This document shows positions 38,842 through 51,438 of a DNA stretch of 64,000 nt, in pieces. Below the pieces are notes generated by a model. That model searched no databases, was not told the origin of the DNA, and saw nothing but the letters and a program-made list of their open reading frames with translations. Positions within the stretch are counted from its first letter, which is position 1; the number at the start of each line of letters is the position of its first letter. Source of the stretch: Panax quinquefolius (Eukaryota; Streptophyta; Magnoliopsida; Apiales; Araliaceae); the NCBI GenBank assembly GCA_020205615.1, contig CM035170.1, forward strand, positions 13,120,980 through 13,184,979, given 5' to 3'. The position numbers and the translations under genes were made by a program.

Positions 38842-39990
38842 CAGTTTAAGCTAACGTCGTTGTCACATGTTGAGTTCCTTTTGAGTGAAGAAATATTTGA
38901 GGCTTTTATGATCCGTAAAGATCTCCACTTTTTCCCCATACAAGTAATGCCTCCAAATCTTTAGTGCGAAGACAACAGCTGCCAACTCTAGATCATGAGT
39001 AGGATAATTCCTCTCATATTCTTTGAGTTGTCGTGAGGCATAGGCTATGAATTTCCCATGTTGCATGAGAACACATCCTAACCCTTTACCCAAGCATCAT
39101 CAGAATGACAAATCCTCCGAACCGGATGGTATTGTCGTAAGTCTTTGAAATGAGTCTCCTCTTGAGTTCTTGAAAACTCTTCTCACATTCCTCGCTCCCA
39201 ACCGAACTTTGTATCTTTCCGAGTCACCGAGTTAGTGGAGTAGCGATTCGAGAAAACCTTCTACGAATCTCCGATAATAACCAGATAAAGCCGAGAAAGC
39301 TACGTGATTGAGTCATCGATTTAGGTTGCTCCCGGCTTTGAATAGCTTTAATCTTTCTTTGGGTCAATGATATTCCATGACTTGATACCACGTGCCCAAG
39401 GAATGCTACTTCCTCAAGCCAGAACTCGCATTTCTTCAACTTGGCATAAAGCTTATATTCACGAAGCTTTTAGAGTGTCAGCCTCAAGTGTTGCTCATGA
39501 TCTTCACGGCTTTTGGAATAAATAAGGATGTCGTCAATAAAGACGACCACAAAGTGATCCAAATATTCCTTGAATACTCGGTTCATCATATCCATGAAGG
39601 TAGCAGGAGCATTAGTCAATCCAAAGGACATGACTAGGAATTCATAATGCCCGTACCGAGTTCTGAAAGCCGTCTTTGGAATGTCATCGGTTCTAATCTT
39701 CAATTGGTGACATCTGGAACGAAGATCAATCTTTGAAAAGAATTTTGCTCCTTACAACTGGTCAAACATGTCATCAATACGTGGCAATGGGTACCCATTT
39801 TTGATGGTGACATGATTCAACTCCCGATAATCAATACAAAGTCACATACTCCCATCTTTCTTCTTCACGAATAGAACAAGAGCACTCCAAGGAGAAGTAC
39901 TAGGATGAATAAAGCCAATGTCTAACAATTCCTGCAGTTGGGTCTTTAACTCCTGAAGTTCAATAGGAGCCATTCGATATAGGGCTTTGG
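38842..39990 (-). pseudogene. Tekay-3 RNase H and reverse transcriptase
   Basis: RNase H (38863-39093, [22 protein letters not shown] and TDHKSLKYF) and RT ([20 protein letters not shown] near 39540, [19 protein letters not shown] near 39640) are recognisable but split by indels near 39100-39330 and 39670-39840. Several indels coincide with CAG/CTG triplets of the better-preserved Tekay-2, for example CACTGTAGATG at 15360 against CATCAGAATG at 39097. Confidence 0.88.
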
Positions 39991-41799
39991 AAATGGGTTT
40001 TGTACCGGGTTCAAGGTCGATACAAAATTCAATTTCACACTCTGAGGGTAGGCCAGGAAGTTCTTCAGGGAATACGTCATGAAATTCATTAACAATAGAA
40101 ATATCATTCAAAACTGACGTATTTTTGTTTAGATCCGTGACATGAGCTAAGAAAAATTGACAACCGTTTTTCAATAAACGAATAGCTTTATGGCTTGAGA
40201 TGACCGTGATTGATTTTAATGGTTTGGTCGCTTGAATTCGCATAATAGGTTGATTAGGAATATGAAAGCTAACAACCTTACGAAAATAATCAATTTTTGC
40301 ATGATAAGTAGTTAACCAATCAATCCCTAGAATCACGTTAAATGAAAGTATTTTCAATGAAATAAGATCGACAGGTAATATGAGGGTACCAATTTGAACC
40401 AAACAAGACTTATAAACAGTGGATGTAATGAAGGTTTCTCCCAATGGAGTTTCCACAGATAAGTCAAAGTCTAATTTCTCCGGAGTCAAATTTAATCGTT
40501 GAGCGCAAATAGGAGAAATAAAAGAATGGGTAGAACCGGTATCAAATAAAGTATAGACTTCGCTAGAGTTTATGATAAGCTTACCCGTGATGACCTCATT
40601 CGGGTTCCTTGCTTTCTGGGAGGTCACAACAAACGCTCTCCCCTGTGCTGCCGGCTTTGACTTTTCTGGGACGGCCTTTGGTGCCTCCATCCTTGCTGAA
40701 CTTGTCTTCGGTGAACGACAAAATCGGGCTATGTGACCTTCTCTTCCACAATTATAACATGCTTTGGACGACATCGTGCAGTTTGGACTGATGTGTCCCT
40801 CCCCTCCGCATTTGAAGCATATGATAGGTGGTCGTTCTCCTTCCTTCACAACGAGTGCTGGTGCTAACGTCTTTCCATCATTGTTGAATCTCATCTTCTT
40901 GAAATGTCCATTCTTATTATTTTGGCCCTGATTACCACCGAAGTGGTTACCATTTCTGGACTGTTGATTCCCTCCATGCTTGTTGTCACCGCTTCGATGA
41001 CTGCTCTCGCTGGTATTATCATTTTGTCGGCTGCTCTCTTTTAGTTGTGTTGACTCGTTATCGCGCTCCACTAACTGAGCCCTATTTACAACATCTGAAT
41101 ATAAACACATTTTATGAGAAATAAGATGTGGATGTATCTCCGGCTTCAAACCTCTTAAAAACATCCGTGTCATTCTCTCTTCATTATCCACCAAGTGGGG
41201 CGAAACCGGATAACTCATGAAATTTTGCCTCGTGATTGCGACACGGTCATATTGTTTTGTTCCAACTTGATAAACTCCACCTCCTTCATGTGACGAATAC
41301 TTTCGGGAAAGTATTTGTCGTTGAACAGCTCTTAGAACTTCTCCCAAGAAATCTTCACTACGGCAAGTTGAGTACGTTTTACCGATTCTCGCCAGTAATC
41401 TGCCTCTCCGCGCAACATAAAGGCGGCAAAGGGAACCTTCTGCTCCTCAGAGCATCCCATGACATCAAATATCTTGGTGATCTGCTTTATCCATGCTTCC
41501 GCCATAAGTGGTTTTGGCTCTCCCTTAAACTCCGATGGTCCCAACTCCTTGAACTATTTAGCGGTGGATCGCCGAGAGTTTCCAAAGGTGTTTCCACATA
41601 TTTTTGGATAGAGCCTCTAAGCTTGTTGTTACATGAATTGCATAAAGTCCCTGAACATTTGATCATTCATCATTTGGTTAGAGTTGTTGTTTGCATGAGG
41701 ATTGTCGCCTTCCTGATGCACATTATCCTGATTATTGATATGTGGTGAATCAACGGTCGCCTGTGCTCCATTGCTATTCTCAACATTCTCGGATGTCAT
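39842..41799 (-). pseudogene. Tekay-3 gag, protease and start of RT
   Basis: The start is the ATG at 41799 (MTSENVENSNG). The capsid region spans about 41545-41150 and contains a frame change near 41330 and others near 41190-41230. A 501-codon open frame (41347-39842) then covers the gag C-terminus, the two zinc knuckles CFKCGGEGHISPNC and CYNCGREGHIARFC (about 40830-40720), the protease LFDTGSTHSFIS (about 40545), and the RT start up to [11 protein letters not shown]. It is the longest open frame in the window. It comes from an ancient element, not a host gene. Confidence 0.92.
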
Positions 41800-41972
41800 T
41801 TTCAGATACTGCCACAAAAAAAAGGTTAATTGACATGTAACATATTATCCCTAAATTCTGACCGACCAATTAAATACCACATAAACTTAGGTAAGTCATA
41901 CTAGCGAAGGAATTCTCCGTCTCTCCCCTCCTACTACTATTCTCACATCTTAGCCAGGGATCATATCCCTAA

Positions 41973-41984
41973 GCTTTGATACCA
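41973..41984 (-). promoter_or_regulatory. Primer-binding site of Tekay-3
   Basis: The minus strand reads TGGTATCAAAGC, the same one-mismatch initiator tRNA-Met site as in Tekay-2, two bases inside the LTR. Confidence 0.85.
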
Positions 41985-41986
41985 AC

Positions 41987-43742
41987 TGTGACGCCCCCAA
42001 AATTAGGTATACATCACCCATCTTTGGTCGTCAGATATATGGTACAAAATTCAAATACAACTCGTAGGTATGCAATACGACAAAACATAACTAATGAGTT
42101 TGAATACAATTATTGTCTACTAGAGATTATACAAACTCAAAAGGAGTCCTCATTATAATTATTAACACACTATTTCACGAGAATAGTGAGGACTACTAAT
42201 GCTATCATCTCGGACCGTCACTCGCTCCCTGACTAGTCCTCGCTATGTTCTCATTTCACGAAGAGAACAAAGAAAGAAAGGGTGAGCTCAACTAGCCCAG
42301 TAAGAAATATTATGACTAAGATAATGCAGAATAAATTATCGTTAGCCTTCAACAGTGTTAAACTGATAAAATATAACAACATCAAGTTTAACTGCAGCGG
42401 AACAAGCAATCCATTAAAAGAGTCAAGTAGAGAATAAAATCTACTATCTTTTATGATTTAAAAGGTTTTTCATGACTTTTATCACTTGGACTCAGCTTAA
42501 TAAATAATCCACATCATCGAATCACCCCTGCACTACGGCCAAGGATATTCTTTAGTATCACGACCACAAATTATCCATGCACTACACCCAAGGACTTTCG
42601 TGTATTCATTAATGGTCATGGTAATGCCAACAACTGTCCATCAATGTACTACGGGCCAATGATAACTTTTACCACATCATTTGTAACATTACGGTCATGA
42701 TTACAATCAATAATCCTCAGTGCATAATCATACCAAGTCCATCTATGCACTACGAGCCACGATGACTTTCAACATAATATAAACATGAGGATGATGACAA
42801 TGATATAAGAATTCAATAAAACAAGTTCAAGAATTAATTTATCCAGAACTAATAATGTCCAAATTGTCAACACGATCTTCGCTTTGTAGAGTAAAATTCA
42901 AGAATGATCAAAAGAATATTTCCATAAAAAGATCTTTGGATGAAACGCAAATATCAAGGATATTCTACTAATTTCATGGAGTATAGAAGTCAAAACTTTA
43001 ACCAACCGAGTATAATAAAGAATGGAATAACAAAAGAAATCACCATGCATGCGGTGATTGCAGATAAACAGGTTATTCAACGTAATAATAATAACGAGAA
43101 CCGTGTCGAGCAAAATTTTCACCGAGCGGATGTTCCAACCAGAATAATAAAGATTTTTAACTCAGTCCTGTAAAACACACGCATGTGATGTTCCAACGAA
43201 TAATAATAAAGAGCGGAACCGGTCCATGTAAAACACACAAATGGGATATTCCAACAGAATAATAGAAGAATGTCACCAAGTATAGGGTAAATCGCGTATA
43301 CAGGTTATTCCAACAGAATAATAAGCAATGGAATAACAACAGTTCTCTTCATGAATAAAAAAGAATAACACCCCTTACCGTAAAAGAAACTGAATATATG
43401 AAAAAGAAAGTTAGCAGACTTCTCTTATTCTTTCTCTCTATAATTTCTCTCTCTAGAGTTCAGTGAATTCGTAAGAAAATAATGAAAGAATGAGCTTCTA
43501 TTTATAGAAAAATGGAATGCATAGTAACTCATTCCTGAACGGTCCAGATTGATTTACTTTTAAATGGACGGTTCAGATTGGTTTATAATAAAATTTAATA
43601 TATTCTATTTTTAATAAAAAAATAAAACTTATTATAATATATATATATATATATTAAAAACTTAAAAGCCGCCACCACCCGTGGCCAACTTTTCTTTATC
43701 TGACAAAAAGTCTTGCACAATTTGTATATATATATATATATA
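41987..43742 (-). repeat. Tekay-3 5' LTR, inner part up to the viral insertion
   Basis: Parallels 34730-36530 of the other LTR, including the hairpin minisatellite (about 43010-43345). It ends in CAATTTG(TA)n, directly abutting the viral primer site at 43743. Confidence 0.9.
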
Positions 43743-43755
43743 TGGTATCAGAGCC
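43743..43755 (+). promoter_or_regulatory. Pararetroviral primer-binding site
   Basis: TGGTATCAGAGCC matches the initiator tRNA-Met complement used by Caulimoviridae as the start of minus-strand synthesis and as map position 1 of their genomes. About 250 bases of leader follow before the first ORF. Confidence 0.92.
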
Positions 43756-44008
43756 ATGTTTTGTTGTTGGTAACTGTACTATCAGATTTTTTTAATCAAA
43801 CTTCTCTTTACTTTTTCAAAATCATCTTCTTTATCAAAGTTCTGAAATCACCTTACTTACCTGTAGTCCACCTAGTTCGTGTCTAACCTTTGTAAGTCTC
43901 CAGGGAGTGAGCAATGACGGGTTATAGAACATAGGTATGAGTCTACTTTGGGTAAACGGGGTATGCATGAAAGAACCTTGAGTAAGATTTTATTTTGAAA
44001 CAGCCAAG

Positions 44009-45063
44009 ATGAGTAGATTATTCAGATCCAACTCTTCAGTTAGTAACAGGTCAGCTTTGCCTCCAGTCCCGGACATAGTCAAACAAGAAGAACATAGTTA
44101 TGAAAACATTAATCAAGTTTTACACAATTGGAACATACCTAGAGTATCTCCAAAAGATATTTATCATTCAATGTTTTCAGATAAATTCAAAACTGACTAT
44201 AACGTCAAAACAGTTGAAAGAGTTTATGCAATTAACAAAGAATACGAAAATTGTAGTCTTTTATCACCAGAAGTTATTAAAAAACACAGAAAGAAGGGTT
44301 ACAATTTTATTCACATAGGTCTTGTTCAAGTTGCGGTCAAACCTCTCAACGAAAAGGAATTAATTCATCTATCTACCTCCGCTTAGAGATGATAGATTTT
44401 GAATTATTATCCCATTATTGGTGCCATGGAAGCAAGTTTGCATAATGGACCTATCCATTTCAATTGCTTTCTGATTTCACCTTGAGTCTTAGTGATCAAA
44501 ACTTATTTAAAGCTTTATCATTAAATATTAAAAGCGATGGAGAGATTACTCAAATGATTGAAGGATCTCAACCCATTGCTTTGATTTACAGAATTTACTA
44601 CAAAACTATGAAATCAAACTTAAACGTTCATGCTCTTAATAAAAGTCCAAAAGATCAAACAGTTTTAATTCAAAGTTCAACTAGTGATGCTAATATTCAG
44701 ATCCCAAGAACAATTCTTTGGAAAGATATTACCTTACCTAATCAATGGACTTTACCTAATGAATTACCACAAAAGCCCATAGTTAACAATTTGTTAAATG
44801 TTGATAACATTCAACAGTTTTCTGATGGAACTGTTAAAATTAGTTTTGAACATACTAGAACACCAGTTATCATTGAAGACATTTCCAGTTCTTCAGCTCC
44901 TTCAGTTATCCACACCAGAAGAGATACTGAAGTCCTTAGTAATCCTTCGGTTAGAGATATCAAACTTAAAGGTATCCTTAATCAAGGACAAGTTAGTCAT
45001 CCATGCTATACTCAGAATGATACCGTTGAAGATGAAGATTCTTCTTCTCCGGCATCCTCGGTA
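44009..45063 (+). pseudogene. Pararetroviral movement protein region of ORF1
   Basis: Movement proteins of the 30K superfamily widen plasmodesmata for cell-to-cell spread. The motif FIHIGLVQVAVKPL (about 44307-44348) and, further on, the block around GSQPIALIYRIYYK (about 44566-44607) are characteristic of Caulimoviridae. ORF1 starts with the ATG at 44009. A stop at 44384 and a frame change before 44464 break the gene. A TAG at 45064 lies past the movement domain, in the same frame as the coat-protein region. Confidence 0.88.
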
Positions 45064-45066
45064 TAG

Positions 45067-46900
45067 CCCACACAGTCTGATTTAAATGCCCCAATTAATA
45101 ATCAATTAAGAGTCATTAAAAAGAATTTCGTTTTAGATTGGGATAACTTAGTAAAAGATTTTAATTCCAAATCCAACAAAGAAAAAAGACACCTATTCAT
45201 ATCTACTCACCCCTTTGAAAAGGAAAGAGATAAGATAGTTAATAGATGGAAAAGATTTATTAAAAATGAAGAAATTAACATCACGTTTTACGACTGGTAT
45301 GATCAATACCAAAGTAAATGTAATGTTATTAGTAAAACTCAATGGATTAAAGAAGATAGATCTAAAGTATCATCTAGTCATCCTCCTTTAGAGACGGTTC
45401 TAATCCCAGTTAAAAACACTTCAGTTATCGCTAGTCCCTTCAAGATTCCTGACGGAACTAATGATAATAAAAAATTAATTGAACAGTTAAACTTTAGTGA
45501 TCAATATCTAGCAACAGTAGGAAAACAGCTAGATAGGATTGAAGAAAAATTTGAAGAAGGAATTATTAAAAAACCTGATTCAAAACTTGAACAGCCTTTA
45601 ATTAAATTACCAGAGAACAGATATAATCTAAGTTTACCTAATAAAGAAAGTGAATTGGTCCAATCTATAGAAAAGTTATTTAAAAAACTTAAAACAGAAC
45701 CAGGTCCAAGTGGAACCATTGCTGTTATCGACCATGCTGATTCAGATGATGATAACGAAAGTTCTTCGGATCAATCTAATCACTCATCCATTTCAAACCT
45801 TAATGAACAGCTAAATAAATTAACTGTCAATAACACAAGTATTACTAGAAATTGGTACTCTAGACCAACTCCTCCGGATCTACAGTTCGAAAAGAGAAAT
45901 CTAGATAAACAGTTTTCTGTGTCCTCTAATAAAATTTATGAATGGAATATAGATGGTTTTGGTGAACAAGAAATTCTTAATAAACTTAATCATATGTCTA
46001 TGGTAGCCAACAACTATATTACCAAATTTAACACTTTATCTCAATCAAATATAGTTGAATTAATAGCTAGTGGTTTTACTGGTATTCTTAGGTCTTGGTG
46101 GGAAAAGCATCTCACAGAAGACATTAGATGTTCCATAGTTCATGCTATCCAAAGAGATAATGAAGGCAATCCCATCTTTGATGAAGATGCTGGTATTGGT
46201 CTTCCTGATGGAGTTAATACTTTAATATTTACTATAATTAAACATTTTGTTGGAACCCCTAGTAATATTACCGAAAGAATTCATGATCAATTAAGTAATC
46301 TTACATGTCCCACTCTAAGTGATTTTAGATGGTACAAAGATGTATTTACTTCGAGTTATGATGAAAGCAGCGAAGTAACAAACCATTTTGGAAAGAGAAA
46401 TTCGTTAATGGTTTACCATCATTATTTGCTCACAAGGTTAGAGAAGAATTAAGTAAAAATTTAGGATATATAGATTATGATAATTTAACCTATGGTGATA
46501 TTATTAGTTATATTCAAAAAATCGGATTAAAAATGTGTATTGATTTTAAATTAGCTAAACAAGCTAGAAAAGATAAAAATAAAGCTAAATACGAGTTAGG
46601 AACATTTTGTGAACAAGATGTTTTGCACGCCATTGCTCCTCTGAAAGAAAGCACGCGAGGCATAAGAGTAAACATATTGAGTCACATAAAAGTCATAAGC
46701 GTCGTAAGAAAAGATACAATAATGATAAAAGGAGCAATAATCAAGATACTTATTACAATAAACCTAAGTCATCTAAGAAAAAATCATATAAAAAATCAAA
46801 AAAATATGATAAAAGTAAAATTGTCTGTCACAATTGTGGGCAAAAAGAACACTATAAAAGTGAATGTAGAGTCAAGCAAAAACTAGCCCAATTAAATATT
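45067..46900 (+). pseudogene. Pararetroviral coat protein region of ORF1 with zinc knuckle
   Basis: The coat protein packages viral DNA. A long acidic and serine-rich stretch (about 45730-45810, DSDDDNESSSDQS) precedes the capsid core (LDKQFSV near 45901, ILRSWWEKHL near 46084). The CCHC knuckle CHNCGQKEHYKSEC is at 46826-46867. The frame is open from 45067 to about 46390, then shifts, and shifts again near 46660, so core and knuckle are in different frames. An acidic segment rich in serine follows (about 46930-47050), as is common after viral coat proteins. Confidence 0.87.
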
Positions 46901-47179
46901 TAAGCCGAAGATACAGAACAGCTATTAGAATTAATGAGAATTGAAAATAACAGTAGTAGTGATGAAGAAGCTTATGATATTCCAGAATCTTCTAGTAATA
47001 ATGCATCTAACGATGAATCAGATAGTGAAAATGAAGTCACCATATGTACAGAAAATTGCAATAAAAACTGTTATAAAAGAGTTAATGTAATTACAAAAGA
47101 AGAAGAAGAAAGTTCTTTATTAGTAGATTTAATCAGTAAAATAACAGACCCTGAATTAAAAACTCAGTATTTGAAGTAA

Positions 47180-47900
47180 TTAAAAGATTTGTTAACCAAA
47201 GATAAAAGTCACTGATAAGGTTCTTAGAGCCAAAGAAAAAACTATTTTCAGTCTCAATAAAACTCTTGAAAGATTCAAATCTCCTAAAAAAATTACCTCC
47301 ACGAATTAAATTAAGAAGTTAATAAACTTAAGAAAGAAATTTCTAATTTAAAATTAGATATTTCCAACTTAAGAAAAGAGATTGATGATAAAAATCGATC
47401 TTCAAGTTCATGATTCTTCTTCTAGTGATGAGAGTCACGATGAACCGAATAATCATCGGTCTAAAAGATTACGATCTCTTTATTCAAGGTCTCTCCTTAA
47501 AAAATTAAAGATATTACTATTCAAAAATAGTATATCTCTATTAATTTAGTTATCGATAAAACGTTCTCTCTGCGACTCCACACTTAGTTGATCTTTAGTG
47601 CGATTTGAATCGTATTCAAAAAGGTATTATCCCCTACGGTATATAAGAAGACTAGTGAAAAACTAAATTCAGCTAATGGTAGTCAAATGGAAATAAAATA
47701 TAAATTACCTAATGTACATATTTGTCAAGACAGTATGTGTTTTAAGACCTCATTTGTCTTAGTTCGCAATCTTACTGACAAAATCATTTTAGGTTTACCA
47801 TTTATCTATTTATTATACCCATTTACTACTAGTAATAAAGGTTTAAGTTGTGAACACTTAGGAAAAAAGATTACATTTAAATTCTTAATCAAACCAAAAG
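47180..47900 (+). pseudogene. Pararetroviral linker and aspartic protease, damaged
   Basis: The linker is lysine-rich and appears in pieces in different frames (47200-47500). The downstream half of the protease is recognisable in the frame opening at 47687, with IILGLPFIYLL near 47790. I could not find an intact D-T/S-G active site upstream; around 47550-47600 the frame is broken. The protease call rests on position and on the ILGLPF block only. Confidence 0.6.
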
Positions 47901-48059
47901 AAAGAGATTTAAAATTTATTCAAGAAGAATCGATTTCTAAATCATTGAATATGTTAAATTGCAAAGTTACTCACTTAAATTTCCTTAAAGAAGAGGTTAA
48001 GTATCAACAAGTTGAAGAACAACTTAAGAGTGACAGAGATCAAGAAAAAATAAAAGAAT

Positions 48060-49479
48060 TAAAGGATTATTTAATAAAAAACTTATGTTACGATTCTCCC
48101 AATGCTTTTTGGCATAGGAAGAAGCACACAGTTAGGTTACCCTATGCTAAGGAATTTAAAGAACATTTAATTCCCACTAAAGCTAGACCTATTCAAATGA
48201 GTCATGAACAAATGGAGTTGTGTAAAAAAGAAATTAATGATCTTCTTAGTAAAGGTTTAATTAGACATAGCAAGTCTCCATGGTCTTGCCCAACTTTCTA
48301 TGTTAATAACGAAGCTGAGAAATAGAGAGGTGTCCCTCGGTTAATTATTAATTATAAACCACTAAACAAAGTTCTAGTATGGATTAGGTACCCTTTGCCC
48401 AACAAGGATGATCTCCTTGGTAGGTTAAACGTTTCCACGATCTTTAGTAAATTCGACCTCAAGTCAGGATTCTGGCAAGTGGCTATTCATCCAGATGATA
48501 GATACAAAACTGCATTTACCACTCCGTTTGGGCACTACGAATGGAATGTTCAGTCATTTGGCCTTAAAAATGCACCCAGTGAAGTTCAGAATATTCTTAA
48601 TAATATTTTGAACCCTTTCAGTCATTTTATCATTGTTTACATCGACGATATCCTTGTATTCTCCAAGACTATTGAAGAGCATATTAAACATTTAAATTCG
48701 TTCTTCAAAACAGTTAAAACCAATGGTCTTGTTCTTTCTCCTTCCAAATGTAGTCATTTACGACAAAAAAATCGGGTTTCTCGATTAATCCTCTATCATG
48801 GACTCACGCGGCCAATTGACGAGCTATTCAATTCGTCGACGGTTCCCCAGATAAGATTACCGACAAAACTCAACTACAGAGGTTTCTTGGCTCGCTCAAT
48901 TATATTGGCAAGTTTTACAAGGACCTCAGGAAGATTTGTAAGCCTATCTTTCAGCGCTTACAAAGTAATCCTCCCCTATGGACTGACATTCATACTTCTG
49001 TCATCCAACAAGTTAAAAAATATGTTAAGGTTTTGCCCTGCCTTGGCATTTCAAACGATTCAGCTTTCAAAATAGTTGAAACCGATGCCTCTGACATTGG
49101 ATTCGGTGGCATACTCAAACAAAAGTTAACTCCTACTTCTGATGAACAAATTGTTCGTTTCCATTCTGGCGCATGGAACCCTACACAGTTAAAATACAGT
49201 ACTATTAAAAAAGAGATTTTATCATTAGTTTTATGTATTAAAAAAATTCAGAGAGATTTATTAAACCAAAAATTCTTAGTTAGAATAGATTGCAAGTCAG
49301 CAAAATTTATTCTTGAAAAAAGATGTTGAGAATGTCGCCTCTAAGCATTCATTCGCTAGATGGCAAGCAATTTTGAGCATTTTTGATTTCGATATTGAAT
49401 ATATTAAAGGTAGTAACAACTCAGTTTCAGATTTTCTCACTCGTGAATTTATTAACACAGGTACTATTACAGCATTATG
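48060..49479 (+). pseudogene. Pararetroviral reverse transcriptase and RNase H
   Basis: It makes viral DNA from the pregenomic RNA. RT motifs, in order: LIPTKARPIQMSHEQM (about 48168), SPWSCPTFYVNN (about 48275), FDLKSGFWQVAIHPDDRYKT (about 48452), FGLKNAPSEVQ (about 48558) and the catalytic YIDDILVFSK (about 48638). RNase H begins ETDASDIGFGGIL (about 49078) and ends near 49479. Breaks are a TAG at 48323 and a frame change after about 48760, so RT and RNase H are no longer continuous. The stop of ORF1 (TGA at 49478) overlaps the start of ORF2. Confidence 0.93.
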
Positions 49480-50835
49480 AGTGTACGAGGAGGTTCGTCT
49501 TCTCGTGGTCATGGCTGGCCTTCTGCCGGTCGATTAATCGATCAAAAAAAGGCTGTTGTTCCTCATCTAGTTACCCAAACCCATAATAAATTCCAGGTGC
49601 TTGGTACGGTTCCCAAACCCTACTCCTCACTTCTTGCTAGTCAACCCAAACCATTTGATATCTTTGCTAGTCAACCCAAGTCCACCTCATCTCAACCCAG
49701 TCACCCAGTTTCAGACTATCATCAAATTTTTGACCAGCATTTATTCCATATTGAGTTACCAATGAAACCCAAGAATGACCCAATTCAGTTAGGCGCCCAT
49801 ATTTTTCCTCTTTGGATGGCATTTTCTTCCATTAGCTCCTTATAAATCTTTAGTGTATTATAAGGATATTCTTATTGAAACAGAGTCAATCTTTATTAAA
49901 CCAATTTATGCCAACGATGATAAGTCCAAGCTTCTTTATCATTTGTTGTATATTAAGCAAGTTCTCAATCTGTTCAATTGGGGTACTCATCCTTCTGATC
50001 TCAAGTCACTTTCTAATCACACTAGCTCTTTTTGTTATTATGATTATATTGAGGCTTGGCATAAAATTATGCTTCATCAAAATGAAGATCATAGTCATTC
50101 GTGGTTTTTCCAGTTGACCACAAGTTCAAAAGTCAATTCCCCAAATGGTTCATCCTTTGGTGGACAAGGTATGGTTTGTGCCATGATATTTTCCCCAAAC
50201 CACTCCTTGCTCAGTTAGAACATTTTTGTCACCATAGTAATTATCATTCCAAATATGAGGAAATTCTAGTTTTCCTTATATTTTGTAGTAAGTATAAGAT
50301 CCCTTGGATCCTCAAATGGCAATATGTCATTTTAGCTACACAAGAAGTCATTGTATTTCAGTCTCCGTCGTCCATAGGAATTAGGGCCTGCTTTCGGACT
50401 TACCTTTCCCTATTTCTCATGTGTCTCTGCCGTTTTTCATTAAATGGTGGGATAAATTCGGTGTTGATAGAATAGTTAGCCAAGTTCATAAAGAATTTCC
50501 ACCTTCTCCTCTATTAACTCCTCCATTACCCACTTGACCTTACGGCCCCTGGTTTGCATCTTCCAATAAATCGATCCACTAAGACACTGATCGGTCAAAA
50601 AAAAATCATTTGTCCCTCTATTGACGAAGTTACTAATGTCTTTAGTTACTCTAGCTCTCAGTTAAGGCGTCTTGCCGATGCTATTCATATGAGACTTGAC
50701 CAGTTACACGAATATTCAGATAAAGCTTCTTCTCATTCCAGAGAAGAATTCTCTAGTCAAAATCTTGAAGATGAAGGTGATTGTGATCCCTACGGCACGA
50801 TCAGTCTTCAATACGCTCAAGATCCCTTTTCTTGA
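49477..50835 (+). pseudogene. Pararetroviral ORF2, function unknown
   Basis: The ATG at 49477 overlaps the TGA of ORF1 as ATGA. The N-terminus is glycine/arginine-rich (SVRGGSSSRGHGWPSAGR), followed by a proline/serine segment with repeated SQPKP phrases (about 49630-49700), then a hydrophobic, aromatic-rich body in pieces up to 50475, then a C-terminal part (50554-50835) with an acidic end. Frame changes near 49845 and 50110, and stops near 50474 and 50537, break it; the original length would be about 450 residues. Florendoviruses are described as having a second ORF of unknown role here. I recognise no enzymatic motif. Confidence 0.7.
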
Positions 50836-51057
50836 GCCTCGGTCGACCACACACTGCTTGGCAGACTAAGTCGATCGACATCTGCTCTGGTAGCATAGTT
50901 AAGCGACATCTCCGTGATAGCCAAGACTGCTTTTGACTGACTGGTCAATGACATCTTCCTTTTCACCATGGCGACAATCATTCAAGCATCTGGCCCCATG
51001 GCCGCATTAGTCAAAAGGAGACGTCTGTTTTTCCACCGAAAGTAGATTCTTTTCCTT

Positions 51058-51119
51058 TTTTACCTGTACTTTTACTTTAGTAAAATATTTTTACCTGTAC
51101 TTTTACTTTAGTAAAATGT
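51058..51119 (+). repeat. 31-bp tandem duplication upstream of the viral TATA box
   Basis: Two almost identical copies of a unit containing TTTACCTGTACTTTTACTTT, each followed by AGTAAAAT, about 55 bases before the TATA box. A third partial echo (TTTTTACTTTTACTTTAC) follows. Tandem enhancer-like repeats are plausible in such promoters, but this is inference. Confidence 0.85.
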
Positions 51120-51170
51120 TTTTTACTTTTACTTTACCCCAGTTATTGTAATAGTTCGTTTTCCTTGTTC

Positions 51171-51177
51171 TATAAAA
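51171..51177 (+). promoter_or_regulatory. TATA box of the pararetroviral promoter
   Basis: TATAAAA in the context TTGTTCTATAAAAGG, downstream of ORF2 and upstream of a poly(A) signal 180 bases further on. This is the normal promoter and terminator order in the single intergenic region of Caulimoviridae. Confidence 0.8.
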
Positions 51178-51350
51178 GGAATTCGAATTCATTTGGTTTA
51201 AGCAGACTTAGAAAGACTCAGAGTTCCTTCTCTGATAAATCTTTAGCCTCAACCGCTGATTAAGCCTACTTAACCCCACTTCATCTAATGTTCTTATTTC
51301 AGTAAACTTGTAAGTCATTTAATCATCTTGTATCAAGTTTGAAAATAATC

Positions 51351-51356
51351 AATAAA
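51351..51356 (+). terminator. Poly(A) signal of the pararetrovirus
   Basis: AATAAA in the context AATCAATAAAATTG, about 90 bases before the right end of the viral insert. In a circular genome this signal is passed once before being used, giving terminally redundant pregenomic RNA. Confidence 0.75.
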
Positions 51357-51438
51357 ATTGTTTATTTCTTTTAGTTATTTAATTGTGTTTGTATGAGCAC
51401 TTGTTCTTCTCATATAATCTCCTTCCGCCCTCTAATGG

